A stretch of 64,000 nt of DNA from Fischerella sp. PCC 9431 (GCF_000447295.1 NZ_KE650771.1:2622469-2686468); one strand, 5' to 3'. Numbered from the stretch's first letter, positions 51,764 to 61,495 are shown. Notes: generated by a model from the sequence alone, not told the origin. Made by a program: numbers and translations.

Positions 51764-51803
51764 GATATAGCAAGAGATAGCCAAAAAAATTTAACATCCT
51801 ACT

Positions 51804-52454
51804 ATGTCGCAAACTCCTTTCTCTGAATCTACAACCTTGGTAACAAATGAAGAATCACCTGCTGTGACGCAAAAGCAGGAGCAAATATTACAAGGAGCCA
51901 TGCGTGTATTTTTGAGATCAGGTTATGCTGGCACGAGTATGGATCGGGTGAGTACGGAAGCAGGGGTTTCTAAGCAAACTATATATAGTCACTTTCGGGA
52001 TAAAAAGGGATTGTTCAAAGCGTTGATAGAAAGGGTGACTATAGGAAATTTTCAGAGTGTATTTTGTGATGGTGAGTTCAAGGATGAACCTTCTGTATTT
52101 TTACGTGATTTAACTACAATCTTTTTTACTAAAGTTGCAGACAATCCTGATTATCTGCCGTTGTTGCGACTAATTTTGGCAGAGTCAGAAAATTTTCCCG
52201 AATTAGCAAAACTTTATGCTCGGACAGTGATTCAGCAGGGTAAAAAATTATTGATTAAATATTTTGCTGATCACCCAGAATTAAACGTAGATGATCCAGA
52301 GGCGATCGCTCAAATTTTTTTTGGTGCTTTGGTGTCTCATGTGATCGTGCAAGAAATGTTGTACGGCAAAGAAATGGTTCCTTTATCACGCGATCGCTTA
52401 GTTAATGGTTTAATGAGTTTGGTGTTAGCGCAACAAAAAAACAAGGAGTCATGA
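51804..52454 (+). CDS. TetR/AcrR family repressor
   Basis: A 216-residue regulator. Helix-turn-helix at about residues 38-85 (GAMRVFLRSGYAGTSMDRV, SKQTIYSHFRDKKGLF), then a C-terminal ligand-binding TetR_C domain. Divergent from the hlyD gene, with a palindrome between them; probably represses it. A perfect hairpin overlaps its stop codon. Confidence 0.9.
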   Translation: MSQTPFSESTTLVTNEESPAVTQKQEQILQGAMRVFLRSGYAGTSMDRVSTEAGVSKQTIYSHFRDKKGLFKALIERVTIGNFQSVFCDGEFKDEPSVFLRDLTTIFFTKVADNPDYLPLLRLILAESENFPELAKLYARTVIQQGKKLLIKYFADHPELNVDDPEAIAQIFFGALVSHVIVQEMLYGKEMVPLSRDRLVNGLMSLVLAQQKNKES

Positions 52455-52470
52455 ATTAGTTCATGACTCC
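52445..52470 (+). terminator. Perfect hairpin overlapping the tetR stop codon
   Basis: GGAGTCATGAA (52445-52455) pairs perfectly with TTCATGACTCC (52460-52470) around TTAG. Strong 11-bp stem but no T-run; transcription stop or mRNA protection are both possible. Confidence 0.55.
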
Positions 52471-52512
52471 CCAGCTAGTTAGTAATATTTACGCTGCTTT
52501 GAGTGATAAAAC

Positions 52513-52788
52513 TTACAATAAATCAGTCAGTGAAACTTTGCCTTGCATCTGAAGTTTGGCTTGTATACAGCTAGCACAACTGCAACCTAGTTGATCAATG
52601 ATCGATGGAGAATCACTAGATAAGCTGGGCGCAACCGATTGATGAACAGGTTGTGCAGCTACCAAGGTGATTTGTTGTGTGATAGCAGGTGCAGACTGGA
52701 GAGGAGATGCAACCGCCGGATTTACTACCACCAGCATAGAAGCCAGCAATACAGGGAAAGCCAGTAAAATAAGTTTGATTATGTTCAT
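52513..52788 (-). CDS. Small exported cysteine-containing protein
   Basis: A 91-residue protein. Signal peptide at about residues 1-28 (LLASMLVVVNPAVAS). The C-terminal end has a compact GCSCASCIQAKLQMQGK segment with three cysteines in five residues, perhaps binding metal. Function unknown; I recall similar small cyanobacterial proteins with this ending, without a name. Confidence 0.7.
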   Translation of the reverse strand: MNIIKLILLAFPVLLASMLVVVNPAVASPLQSAPAITQQITLVAAQPVHQSVAPSLSSDSPSIIDQLGCSCASCIQAKLQMQGKVSLTDLL

Positions 52789-52870
52789 AAATTGATAAAA
52801 AAACCCTATAGGACTATAGCATAGCCAGCCTTTACTAACTTGTCATGAATAATTTGGCGTTAGTCGGTTT

Positions 52871-53929
52871 TTAGTTTTCTGTTTTCGTCCAAATCAATAA
52901 TTCACCTTCTTTACTACCAGCAGCCAGTAGTTTACCTTGGGGATGCCAAGCTAAACAAGAAAAGCCATCTGATGCGCCTGTGAGAATTTGCGATACTTGG
53001 TTAGCATCTTCCCACAGACAAATCCAACCATCAGAACCCGCAGAAGCGAGAAGAAAACTTTTCGGTGCAAAGGCGATCGCATTAATTATGTCTACATGAT
53101 TGGTTAATACACTTGCTTCCCAACCTAGAGACTCATCTAAAGACTTTTGCCAAACGACAATACCGTCAACGCTACAACAAGCCAATATCGGTACACCATT
53201 TTGATCGGTGACACTTGACCAAGCAATTTCGCGAATCTTACCAGGAAAGCCCCGCATTATCCAAGGTTGGGGGTCATTACCAGAGACTAATAACTGACTT
53301 TCAACTACAGCGATCGTCCGATCCATATTACCAGAAGCCAGATACTTGCCATCAGGCGACCATGCCATAGCCAGACTAACAGAAGGTATTACTAGGCTGT
53401 ATGGTTCTTGGTTCCAATCTTGGCAATTCCATACTTTTATACCTTGATGACCAGCGATCGCTAAGTATTTTCCGTCACGACGCCAATCAATTCCTAATGC
53501 TGATGAAGACTCAAAATTGAGAATGACGACAATATCACGAGTATCAGCATTCCAGATTTGCACACGCCGTCCCAAGCTAAAAGCTAACTCGTGAGTATTG
53601 GGACTCCAAGCTAGTTGATCAACCCAAGCGGGAGAGTTTTCTAAAGTAGCGATTAATTCAGTTCCTTGCCAGATTTTTACTTGACCATCTTGTCCGCCAG
53701 CAGCTAAGAATTGTCCATCATGAGAAAAAGCAAGACAGTCAACAGAACTATCATTGCCAGTTTGCAAAGTTGTTAACTCATCATTTTGCCAGAGTGCAAC
53801 TTCCCCAGCAGCAGAAGCCACAGCAAGTATTGTACCTTGAGGCGACCAAGCGATCGCAGTTAGATAATCTGAAAGTGTCCCCGAAAAATACTGTTTAAAT
53901 TCTGTGGAATTGAGAGTTGAGGGTTTCAT
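52871..53929 (-). CDS. WD40 repeat protein
   Basis: A 352-residue protein with about seven WD40 blades, each with the A-W/H-S-P-x-G-x-x-LA and VKIWQG-type ends. It has no extra domain or membrane span, so it is a scaffold by fold. It stands between two small secreted-protein genes. Confidence 0.88.
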   Translation of the reverse strand: MKPSTLNSTEFKQYFSGTLSDYLTAIAWSPQGTILAVASAAGEVALWQNDELTTLQTGNDSSVDCLAFSHDGQFLAAGGQDGQVKIWQGTELIATLENSPAWVDQLAWSPNTHELAFSLGRRVQIWNADTRDIVVILNFESSSALGIDWRRDGKYLAIAGHQGIKVWNCQDWNQEPYSLVIPSVSLAMAWSPDGKYLASGNMDRTIAVVESQLLVSGNDPQPWIMRGFPGKIREIAWSSVTDQNGVPILACCSVDGIVVWQKSLDESLGWEASVLTNHVDIINAIAFAPKSFLLASAGSDGWICLWEDANQVSQILTGASDGFSCLAWHPQGKLLAAGSKEGELLIWTKTEN

Positions 53930-54086
53930 AGTTGAGTTTTGGATGAGAGATTGGCGATAGAGGTTAAAAATCGCTATAAATCTTAAGCTCAGTTAAGATA
54001 TAACAATCATGTGATGTTTATGAATTTTCTAGAGTGGACAATACCACCCTAAAATTTTTATTTGCACCTAAATTATACTGAGCATC

Positions 54087-54401
54087 ATGCAAATTAAATA
54101 TTTACCAGCTTGTATCATTTTTGCTTTATTAATAGTACTTTTTTTCTCTGTTGCATCTCCTGTTCAAGCTTCCGTCTGCCGAAATTTGCAAGGACACCAA
54201 ATTTGCATTATTAGCATTAAACGCAGTGCTAAAAATTATTGGGAATACAGAGCAATTGTCAGTGTAGATGGAGTCAAAAGTCCTCTCGAAGTTTACAACT
54301 GTCGTGAGCAAAATAAACTTGAAGCAAATGGGAAAATTGTGCCATTTGCTGATATCGATGCTGGGAGATTGATATGCAGATATTTTCCAAAAAAAAGCTA
54401 A
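54087..54401 (+). CDS. Small exported protein, function unknown
   Basis: A 104-residue protein with a signal peptide (about 1-29, ending SPVQAS). The mature domain of 75 residues has four Cys (SVCRNLQGHQICI, VYNCREQ, LICRYF), probably disulfide-bonded. No family recognised. Confidence 0.7.
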   Translation: MQIKYLPACIIFALLIVLFFSVASPVQASVCRNLQGHQICIISIKRSAKNYWEYRAIVSVDGVKSPLEVYNCREQNKLEANGKIVPFADIDAGRLICRYFPKKS

Positions 54402-54412
54402 ATAATTTGCTT

Positions 54413-55762
54413 CTACATCAATCCTGCTGATTCATACAGACGTTTGAGCATCGCTATTATCTTATCGCCATAATTTAAATCTGCTGACCATCGCCCTGAT
54501 AATTGGCTTAGTAAAGGAGCGATCCCACGGGTGACAAAACGAAATCTTGGATCTACTACATCCTGTACCAGAGGTTCTAAACTAGCATAAGCTTTCAAAT
54601 GTTGAACATGCGCCCTCACACCAATTCTGGCACTTTCAAAACTTGCAGCCTCACTACCTCCGCCAATTGTCCCTAAACCTGCAAAATTATTTTGTTCTAA
54701 TTTAATATCACCGCCAAAGCGTAAAAAACCTGTTTCTACACACATTTGACAAAAAGCAATGTCATAGTTAACTCCTTCAATCGTGGCTTCTTCGCGATAG
54801 AGTTTGCCTATATCAGGAAACTTGACTAAGGCATTTTCATTGTTATTTTTCAGAAATATTTGTAGTTGCACTTCTGAAGCATTACCATGAGACATGATTT
54901 TGTCAACTTGACCAGAGCAAATGACTAAGTTGGAACGTAAAGTTACAGTACGACTAGCACTATCCCAACTGATCGAAACATGAAATTCTCGTAGTTCAAT
55001 AGCTTTAACATAAACAATTCGACTATAGGTAATGCGGCGGACATTTGGTGCTTTTGAGAGATCAACTTGCAAGCGGTCCACTAAGTCAATGGGGATATAA
55101 GCATTACCATCAACTAATATTCCTTGTTCAGAATACTTTTGTCCATTAATATTAATATTAATAGCTGGGTAAGTTGGCTCATTGCCTGCTGAACCAGGAT
55201 CAACACTACGACTCCAAGCAGCGAGTCCATCAGCTATACCCACAGCAAAATCACGACGACGGTTTTGTAGTAAACCACGATCTTCTGGATTACTCAAAAA
55301 ACCAACTTGCATTAACAAAGCAGGCGCTTGTGTCTGGCGACAAAATGCTAAACTACCCAAACCCGAATTTGTGTCTGGTTTCACTCCTCGGTTAGGTAAC
55401 TGGGGAACGCGACGTAGTAACCCCATTAACACCAATTCTGCATTGCTTTTGCGTTCATCATTGTTGGCAATGTAAAAAACACTCGCCCCTCGTACAGAAG
55501 GATTACTAGCACCGTCAGTGTGAATTTCCAAGGCGACATCACCACGACGAACACGAGAATTAATCCAGTCTATAGTTTGCTTGGCACTCAAGTCATCAGG
55601 AACTGATAAAACTTCAAAACTGCGCGCCCTCAGTTCTGTCAAAATTAAATCACGCAACAAAATCATTTCTCTTGCTTCTGTTGTACCTCCAGCCACTGAA
55701 CCCGGATCAATTCCAGCAGTTTCTTTGCCTCCGTGGGCTGCGGAAAGAAAAACACGTCCCAT
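54413..55762 (-). CDS. Amidase_3-glucosaminidase fusion peptidoglycan hydrolase
   Basis: A 449-residue protein. Residues 3-190 form an Amidase_3 (N-acetylmuramoyl-L-alanine amidase) domain with zinc ligands His10, Glu29 and His81. The usual catalytic Glu in the VEVGFLSN block is Gln152 (MQVGFLSNPED). Residues about 200-280 resemble a copper-amine-oxidase-N-like module. Residues about 310-440 form a glucosaminidase domain (AFCQMCVETGFLRFGG, NNFAGLG). No signal peptide is visible. It is divergent from dnaG, with a heptamer array between them. Confidence 0.85.
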   Translation of the reverse strand: MGRVFLSAAHGGKETAGIDPGSVAGGTTEAREMILLRDLILTELRARSFEVLSVPDDLSAKQTIDWINSRVRRGDVALEIHTDGASNPSVRGASVFYIANNDERKSNAELVLMGLLRRVPQLPNRGVKPDTNSGLGSLAFCRQTQAPALLMQVGFLSNPEDRGLLQNRRRDFAVGIADGLAAWSRSVDPGSAGNEPTYPAINININGQKYSEQGILVDGNAYIPIDLVDRLQVDLSKAPNVRRITYSRIVYVKAIELREFHVSISWDSASRTVTLRSNLVICSGQVDKIMSHGNASEVQLQIFLKNNNENALVKFPDIGKLYREEATIEGVNYDIAFCQMCVETGFLRFGGDIKLEQNNFAGLGTIGGGSEAASFESARIGVRAHVQHLKAYASLEPLVQDVVDPRFRFVTRGIAPLLSQLSGRWSADLNYGDKIIAMLKRLYESAGLM

Positions 55763-55921
55763 TTTCAGTATTTCCTCTTATAAAATCTCAGTGTAAGTAA
55801 TTGAATACATCATTATTGGTTTGTGAACAAGAATATAATAGCGATCAGGGATTGGGGATCGGGGACAAGGAGGACAAGGGAGCAGGGAGCAGGGAGCAGG
55901 GAGAATAAGTAAGTAATACAC

Positions 55922-56017
55922 AATGCCCAATGCCCCATGCCCCATGCCCCATGCCCCATGCCCCATGCCCAATGCCCAATGCCCAATGCCCCATGCCCAA
56001 TGCCCAATGCCCAATGA
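55922..56017 (+). repeat. Heptamer STRR (ATGCCCA) upstream of dnaG
   Basis: About 13-14 units of ATGCCCA/ATGCCCC ending six bases before the dnaG ATG. Same family as the array before the DUF192 gene. Confidence 0.85.
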
Positions 56018-56023
56018 TTTAAT

Positions 56024-57955
56024 ATGTACACCCCCCGCCTACACCCAGATACTATAGAGGAAATTAAACAACGGGCTGACATTTATGATGTGATCTCGGA
56101 ACACGTTGTTTTACGCAGGCGTGGGAAAGATTTTGTGGGTTTGTGTCCTTTCCACGACGAAAAATCCCCCAGTTTTACCGTCAGTCCCACAAAGCAAATG
56201 TATTACTGTTTTGGCTGTCAAGCGGGGGGGAATGCGATCAAGTTTCTTATGGACTTGCACAAGCATTCTTTTGCGGAAGTGGTGCTGGATTTAGCGCGAC
56301 GTTACCAAATTCCTGTGCAAACTCTCGAACCAGAACAAAGACAGGAATTACAAAGACAATTATCAGAGCGATCGCAACTCTACGAAATTCTCGCTTCTAC
56401 TGCCCAATTTTATCAACATGCCCTCAGACAAACCCAAGGACAAGTCGCCCTGGAGTATCTGCAACAAAAACGCCAATTGCAAGACGAGACTATTGTGCAG
56501 TTTAACTTGGGTTATGCTCCTGCGGCTTGGGAAACTCTCTACCGTTATTTAGTGGAAGATAAACGCTATCCGGTGCAGTTGGTGGAAAAAGCCGGATTAA
56601 TTAAACCCCGCAAAGAAAGCAGTGGGTATTATGATGTATTTCGCGATCGCTTGATGATTCCGATTCACGATGTCATGGGACGGGTAATTGCTTTTGGCGG
56701 TAGAACTTTGGGCGATGAACAACCGAAGTATCTTAATTCACCAGAAACCGAACTATTTAATAAGGGTAAAACTTTATTTGCCCTTGACAAAGCCAAAGCT
56801 GGTATTTCCCAAACAGATCAAGCTGTGGTGGTAGAAGGATATTTTGATGCGATCGCTCTTCATGCGGCGGGAATTAATCACGCTGTTGCTTCTTTGGGTA
56901 CTGCCCTGAGTATAGACCAAGTACGGTTACTATTACGCTACACCGACTCAAAACAACTAATACTCAACTTTGACGCCGATAAAGCTGGTAATATCGCCGC
57001 CGAAAGGGCGATTGGAGAAATCGCGGAATTGGCGTACAAGGGCGAAGTACAACTAAAAATTCTCAATATACCTGACGGTAAAGACGCTGATGAGTACTTA
57101 CATACTCATACATCCGCAGATTATCAACAACTATTAGCAAATGCACCGTTGTGGTTAAATTGGCAAATTCAGCAAATCACAAAAGATCGGGACTTGAAAC
57201 AAGCTACAGATTTTCAGCAAGTCTCGCAGCAATTAGTTAAATTACTCAAAAATATTACTAATATAGATACACTTAATTATTACGTTGCTTATTGCGCGGA
57301 AATTTTAGCTTTAGGAGACGCCAGACTAGTACCGTTGCGAATCGAAAATCTTCTGACTCAAGTTGCACCGCAAAATAATATCAGAAGTATAACGCGATCG
57401 CAGTACAGACAAAACCAAGAGTCATCAACACAGACAAGTCAGAAAACTTCTGTAAATTCAGAAAAAAGTCTACTAGAACAAGCAGAAGCATTATTACTGC
57501 GAATATATCTGCATTGTCCTGAACAGCGCCAAGCCATCAATGATGCTTTAGAAGAACGAGATTTACAATTTAGTCTTTCTCACCATCGCTTTTTGTGGCG
57601 ACAAATTTTAGAACTTGCATCTGATAATTTAGAAGATAATTTAATCTCAACGGTGCAAGACAAATGTTTGCAATTTTCTGAAGAAATGGCGTTAGTTTCC
57701 CATCTGTTTCAACTCAACGAAAAAAATGAGAAAGAAATATTACGTACTCCCCATGTCGTGCAAGCGACGACTGCTTGTATGGAACGAGTATTGAGAGAAA
57801 AACGTTATCGTCATTTCCTGGAATTGTGGGAACAAACTGATCCTAAAACTGAACCTGAGCGTTGGCAATCATATTATCAAGCTTTTTATAAAGAGAAATT
57901 GCGGTTGCAAGAATTAGATAAACAACGGCAGTTTTCTTTGACTGATTTGTTGTAA
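56024..57955 (+). CDS. dnaG: DNA primase DnaG
   Basis: A 643-residue primase. The zinc ribbon CPFHDEKSPS (Cys41, His44) and YCFGC (Cys62, Cys65) is complete. The TOPRIM core carries VVVEGYFDAIALHAAG and LNFDADKAGNIAAERA; the C-terminal helicase-binding part is shorter and less conserved. Makes RNA primers for the replisome. Its leader is replaced by a heptamer repeat array. Single gene. Confidence 0.96.
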   Translation: MYTPRLHPDTIEEIKQRADIYDVISEHVVLRRRGKDFVGLCPFHDEKSPSFTVSPTKQMYYCFGCQAGGNAIKFLMDLHKHSFAEVVLDLARRYQIPVQTLEPEQRQELQRQLSERSQLYEILASTAQFYQHALRQTQGQVALEYLQQKRQLQDETIVQFNLGYAPAAWETLYRYLVEDKRYPVQLVEKAGLIKPRKESSGYYDVFRDRLMIPIHDVMGRVIAFGGRTLGDEQPKYLNSPETELFNKGKTLFALDKAKAGISQTDQAVVVEGYFDAIALHAAGINHAVASLGTALSIDQVRLLLRYTDSKQLILNFDADKAGNIAAERAIGEIAELAYKGEVQLKILNIPDGKDADEYLHTHTSADYQQLLANAPLWLNWQIQQITKDRDLKQATDFQQVSQQLVKLLKNITNIDTLNYYVAYCAEILALGDARLVPLRIENLLTQVAPQNNIRSITRSQYRQNQESSTQTSQKTSVNSEKSLLEQAEALLLRIYLHCPEQRQAINDALEERDLQFSLSHHRFLWRQILELASDNLEDNLISTVQDKCLQFSEEMALVSHLFQLNEKNEKEILRTPHVVQATTACMERVLREKRYRHFLELWEQTDPKTEPERWQSYYQAFYKEKLRLQELDKQRQFSLTDLL

Positions 57956-58164
57956 TATTTTTAACTATTGAGTCACTCGATTTTGGATTTTGGATTTGCG
58001 ATTTTAGATTTACCTCTTCTTTAAACAAGAGGCTTTAACAACGATTTTTTTCTTTTTTTTCTCCATGAATGGAGAGGCTTGTAACCCTTTATTTTAGATT
58101 TCAGATTTTCATTTTAATCCAAAATCTAAAATCTAAAATCTAAAATTGTTCGGTCAAACTGATG

Positions 58165-59226
58165 CTATCTCGGATACGAAATACCATTAATCTGGCGATC
58201 GCCTGTATACAGCCCAGGAGATTGAGAAGGTGAAGAGTAATTATATTGCGATAATTGACTGGGCTGCTGCGAACTAGAAACATTACTAGAGTTGCTGGAA
58301 TTTACAACACTTTGATTTGGCGTTTGCGTATAGTATGGCGTTACATTCGAGGATGTTGTGGGTGTAACAGATGTTATCGCAGATGTGGGCGATTGGACAG
58401 TTGGTGTAGAAAGGTTTGGATATTGGTTAGGAATGTTAGCACTAGAGGGAGCAAAATTTTGATTGAGGTAGTTTGTATTATTATTGAGGGGAGCGATCGC
58501 ATTACCATTAACTACTGTAGTCGATGCTAAATTTTGATTGGGTATTACACGATTTCCCAAAGACAAATTTGGATTTGTTGATTGATTAATAGCAGTTTGT
58601 AAGGGACTAACTACAGTATTATTTTGGTTATAGTTGACGGGATTAGTTAACCCTATCCCCACATTCGTAGAAATGTGTGTTGTATCTGTTTGAATAGACG
58701 ATGCTGTTAAACTATTTAGTCCTAAAGACTGACTATTATTCTGATAACTTTTGAATTGCAATAAATTTTCTGTTTGTGACACAAATGGATTTTCTAGCTT
58801 TGGCGTAGATATGGGATTTACTAGCTTCAAGCCAGAGTTTGAGTTAGCATCACTAGTTGTTGTCTTTTGTTTGCTCAAGCTTTCTAAAATACTATTGCTA
58901 TTGTCTACCTCGGTATTTTGCTTCACATTAGTTGCTGTTGAAGGTAGACTTCCATGAGCAAAGTCATAAAATAGAACTGGTAAGTTATCAATATCGGCAG
59001 CAATGGCTTTATCTTCTTGCGAAAGAGAAGAATTTACAGGTTTTTTGGCTTTAGCTTGCTTGACTCGCCTAAATGTAAACAAATCTGGCTGTTTCCTGTA
59101 TTGTTCAACCGCCAATCCTACCACGGCTAAAAAAATTGCTGTTCCCCAAAAACTAGGTCGAGCCAAATTCCATAAGCTGACTTTGAGAAAGCGTAAGTAG
59201 TTGGGAGAGTAGCGACGACCTGACAT
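58165..59226 (-). CDS. Membrane-anchored Asn/Ser/Thr-rich protein, function unknown
   Basis: A 353-residue protein with one membrane span (about residues 27-45), a basic juxtamembrane part (RRVKQAKAKK) and a long low-complexity region rich in Asn, Ser, Thr, Gln and Pro. No domain is recognised. Likely a surface or periplasmic extended chain. The gap before dnaG holds a hairpin (CTCCAT/ATGGAG near 58062) and an AAAATCT heptamer run. Confidence 0.7.
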   Translation of the reverse strand: MSGRRYSPNYLRFLKVSLWNLARPSFWGTAIFLAVVGLAVEQYRKQPDLFTFRRVKQAKAKKPVNSSLSQEDKAIAADIDNLPVLFYDFAHGSLPSTATNVKQNTEVDNSNSILESLSKQKTTTSDANSNSGLKLVNPISTPKLENPFVSQTENLLQFKSYQNNSQSLGLNSLTASSIQTDTTHISTNVGIGLTNPVNYNQNNTVVSPLQTAINQSTNPNLSLGNRVIPNQNLASTTVVNGNAIAPLNNNTNYLNQNFAPSSANIPNQYPNLSTPTVQSPTSAITSVTPTTSSNVTPYYTQTPNQSVVNSSNSSNVSSSQQPSQLSQYNYSSPSQSPGLYTGDRQINGISYPR

Positions 59227-59466
59227 GGTAAACCTGATGGAATGAGGTGAGAAATAGTAGGAATCTCATCCTAGCCCCTCAATAGTTATTTAGTCATTAT
59301 TAATAGACTACTTTTAGTATAAAATTTACAATTAATGGCATCAAATTGGCTTTTCATATTTCCCCTGCTTCTGTCAGTTTTGATATCATCTCGAAATTAA
59401 ATCTGCTTTAACTTAGTGCTTGTGGCTGGGCAAAAGTTGGACTCTACTTCAACAGGAACAAAAAGC

Positions 59467-60087
59467 ATGAAAGCAGAAGATATCATGACCAAAGAGGTTG
59501 TTAGCATCCGCAGTTCAGCAACAGTTGCCGAAGCAGTAGGTGTGATGAAAGAAAAACGATTGCGGGCTTTGGTTGTGGAACGCAATCATGAGAATGATGC
59601 TTACGGTATTGTTACTGAGACTGACATTATCTATAAAGTAGCAGCTTATGCTAAAGACCCCAAACAAGTACGTGTCTACGAAATTATGAGCAAGCCCTGC
59701 ATTATCGTCAATCCCGAATTGGCTGTAGAGTATGTAGCGCGGTTATTTGCCAACACAGGTATCCGCAGAGCGCCTGTAATTCAAGGTAAGCTGTTGGGAA
59801 TAATTTCTGTCACTGATATTCTCACCAAAAGTGATTTTGTCGAAAAGCCACAATCAGTTTTGCTAGCAGACAAAATTCAACAAGCGATCGCAGATGCTCG
59901 CGCGATTTGCTCTCTCTACGGTACATTATCTTCAGAATGTGCCGCAGCCTGGGTGACAGTAGAAGAAATCCAAGCAGAAGCAGCCCATCAAAAAGCTGGA
60001 CATATAGCATTTACCAAAACATCATTTGAGCAATACTGTGCAGCCAACCCAGATGCACCAGAATGCCGAATTTATTATGAAGATTGA
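59467..60087 (+). CDS. CBS-CP12 fusion protein
   Basis: A 206-residue protein. Residues 2-130 form a CBS-domain pair (KAEDIMTKEVVSIRSSATV, VYEIMSKPCIIVNPELAV), which binds adenine nucleotides in other proteins. Residues 136-206 form a CP12 domain with both Cys pairs (148/158 and 191/200) and the VEEIQAEAAHQ segment. CP12 bridges GAPDH and phosphoribulokinase to switch off the Calvin cycle in the dark. CBS-CP12 fusions are documented in cyanobacteria. The conserved AWD of CP12 is AWV here. The ATG at 59467 begins at the CBS domain. Confidence 0.92.
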   Translation: MKAEDIMTKEVVSIRSSATVAEAVGVMKEKRLRALVVERNHENDAYGIVTETDIIYKVAAYAKDPKQVRVYEIMSKPCIIVNPELAVEYVARLFANTGIRRAPVIQGKLLGIISVTDILTKSDFVEKPQSVLLADKIQQAIADARAICSLYGTLSSECAAAWVTVEEIQAEAAHQKAGHIAFTKTSFEQYCAANPDAPECRIYYED

Positions 60088-60137
60088 ATAAGTTAGTCAT
60101 TTGTCAATGGTCAAGGGTCAATTGTCATTAGTTATTC

Positions 60138-60221
60138 TCCCTTGTCCCCGTGTCTCCCTTGTCCCCGTGTCTCCCTTGTCCCCGATCCCCGATCCCCAAT
60201 CCCCAATCCCCAATCCCCAAT
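60138..60221 (+). repeat. STRR between CBS-CP12 and lptF/G genes
   Basis: CTTGTCCCC / GTGTCTCC units followed by GATCCCC and AATCCCC heptamers running to the stop codon of the convergent gene. Confidence 0.75.
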
Positions 60222-60222
60222 C

Positions 60223-61392
60223 TCATCGCCGTGCTGTCCGTACTAATAAAAATAAACCTAGTCCCAAACCCAAAAAATTGGGTAGCCAAGCTGCAACAAA
60301 GGGAGAAAGAAAACCTGTGTCTCCTAATGTACGGGCTACCTGTAATGTTGTATAGTAAGTAAAAATCACTGCTAGACTAACACCAAAACTGGCTGCTCGA
60401 CCTGTACGTTGGGGTATTGTTCCCACAGTAGCACCGACTAGACCACAGACAACACAGGCGAAGGGAAAGGCGATTTTTTGTTGAATTCGGACTCGCAGTT
60501 GCCGAACTTTTTGCTCATTACCACTAATTTTTTCTATTTCTAGTTGTTCTACTGATTGAGCAATATTCATCTCTTCAAAATCACGGCTCCTGTTTGCCAC
60601 ATCTAATGGTGTGCGGGGAAGTTGTAATTGTTGATGTTTGAATCGAGCGATGTTGCGATAAGAGCGATCGGGTGCAACTAAATAGATCGTACCGTTATAA
60701 AAATCCCAAACGCTTTGTGAACCATTCCATTCACCTGATTCTGCTACAACAATTTGATTAAGACCTTCTTGAGAACGGTCTATGAGTGTCAAGCCTTTCA
60801 TGCGCTTGCCATCAAACTTGTCAGCATAAAACAGACGTGTCAGTATTCTTTCTTTACTGCCATCTGCTTGTTTCACATTTTGATATTCAGGGTAGAATAT
60901 ATTTTCTTGCTTAAATGTTGGCTTATCAGATTTGAGAGCTCGATCTAAAGTAACGGTAGCTTCGTAGTTAGCTGCTGGTGCAATTTGTTCACTGACAACA
61001 AATGTGATTCCTGCGACTAAGAAACTCATCACTACGGCAGTTAGCACCATGCGATATACACTCACGCCACAACTACGTAAGGCTATTAGTTCACTTTCGC
61101 CTGACATCCGACTGTAGGTCATCAAAGTTGCTAACAGTGTTGACATCGGAAAAACGTAAACAATTACCCGTGGCAACTTTAACAAAAAAACTTTTAAGCC
61201 TATTTCTAGTGGTAGTCCTGCTTGAACTACTTTTCGCAGCAATTCATATAAGCTATCCGCCGTGAACACAAGGGAAGCAAAAATCCCAAAACTAAATAAA
61301 AACGGTGGTATTAATTCGCTAGCAAGGTAGCGATCCATTATGGAAATGGACAGCAGGGAATTGAGTTTGTGAAACGATTTAGATTTAGCCAT
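60223..61392 (-). CDS. lptG: LptF/LptG family permease
   Basis: A 389-residue YjgP/YjgQ membrane protein. Spans lie near 25-45, 68-90, 105-125 and four more after about 295 in the C-terminal part, with a periplasmic beta-jellyroll at about 130-290. It works with LptB to extract lipopolysaccharide from the inner membrane. Cyanobacteria usually have one such permease acting as a homodimer. Downstream of lptB in the same direction. Confidence 0.88.
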   Translation of the reverse strand: MAKSKSFHKLNSLLSISIMDRYLASELIPPFLFSFGIFASLVFTADSLYELLRKVVQAGLPLEIGLKVFLLKLPRVIVYVFPMSTLLATLMTYSRMSGESELIALRSCGVSVYRMVLTAVVMSFLVAGITFVVSEQIAPAANYEATVTLDRALKSDKPTFKQENIFYPEYQNVKQADGSKERILTRLFYADKFDGKRMKGLTLIDRSQEGLNQIVVAESGEWNGSQSVWDFYNGTIYLVAPDRSYRNIARFKHQQLQLPRTPLDVANRSRDFEEMNIAQSVEQLEIEKISGNEQKVRQLRVRIQQKIAFPFACVVCGLVGATVGTIPQRTGRAASFGVSLAVIFTYYTTLQVARTLGDTGFLSPFVAAWLPNFLGLGLGLFLLVRTARR

Positions 61393-61398
61393 GAGTCA

Positions 61399-61446
61399 TT
61401 GGGAATTGGGGATTGGGAATCGGGGATTGGGGATTGGGGATTGTGT
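61399..61446 (-). repeat. Heptamer STRR (GGGGATT) between lptB and lptG
   Basis: Six to seven copies of TTGGGGA-type units between the lptB stop and the lptG start; a complementary version of the AATCCCC heptamer. Confidence 0.75.
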
Positions 61447-61495
61447 ATTGGGAATGGTTAATAACGACAAACAATAACCAACAACCAAAAATTGA

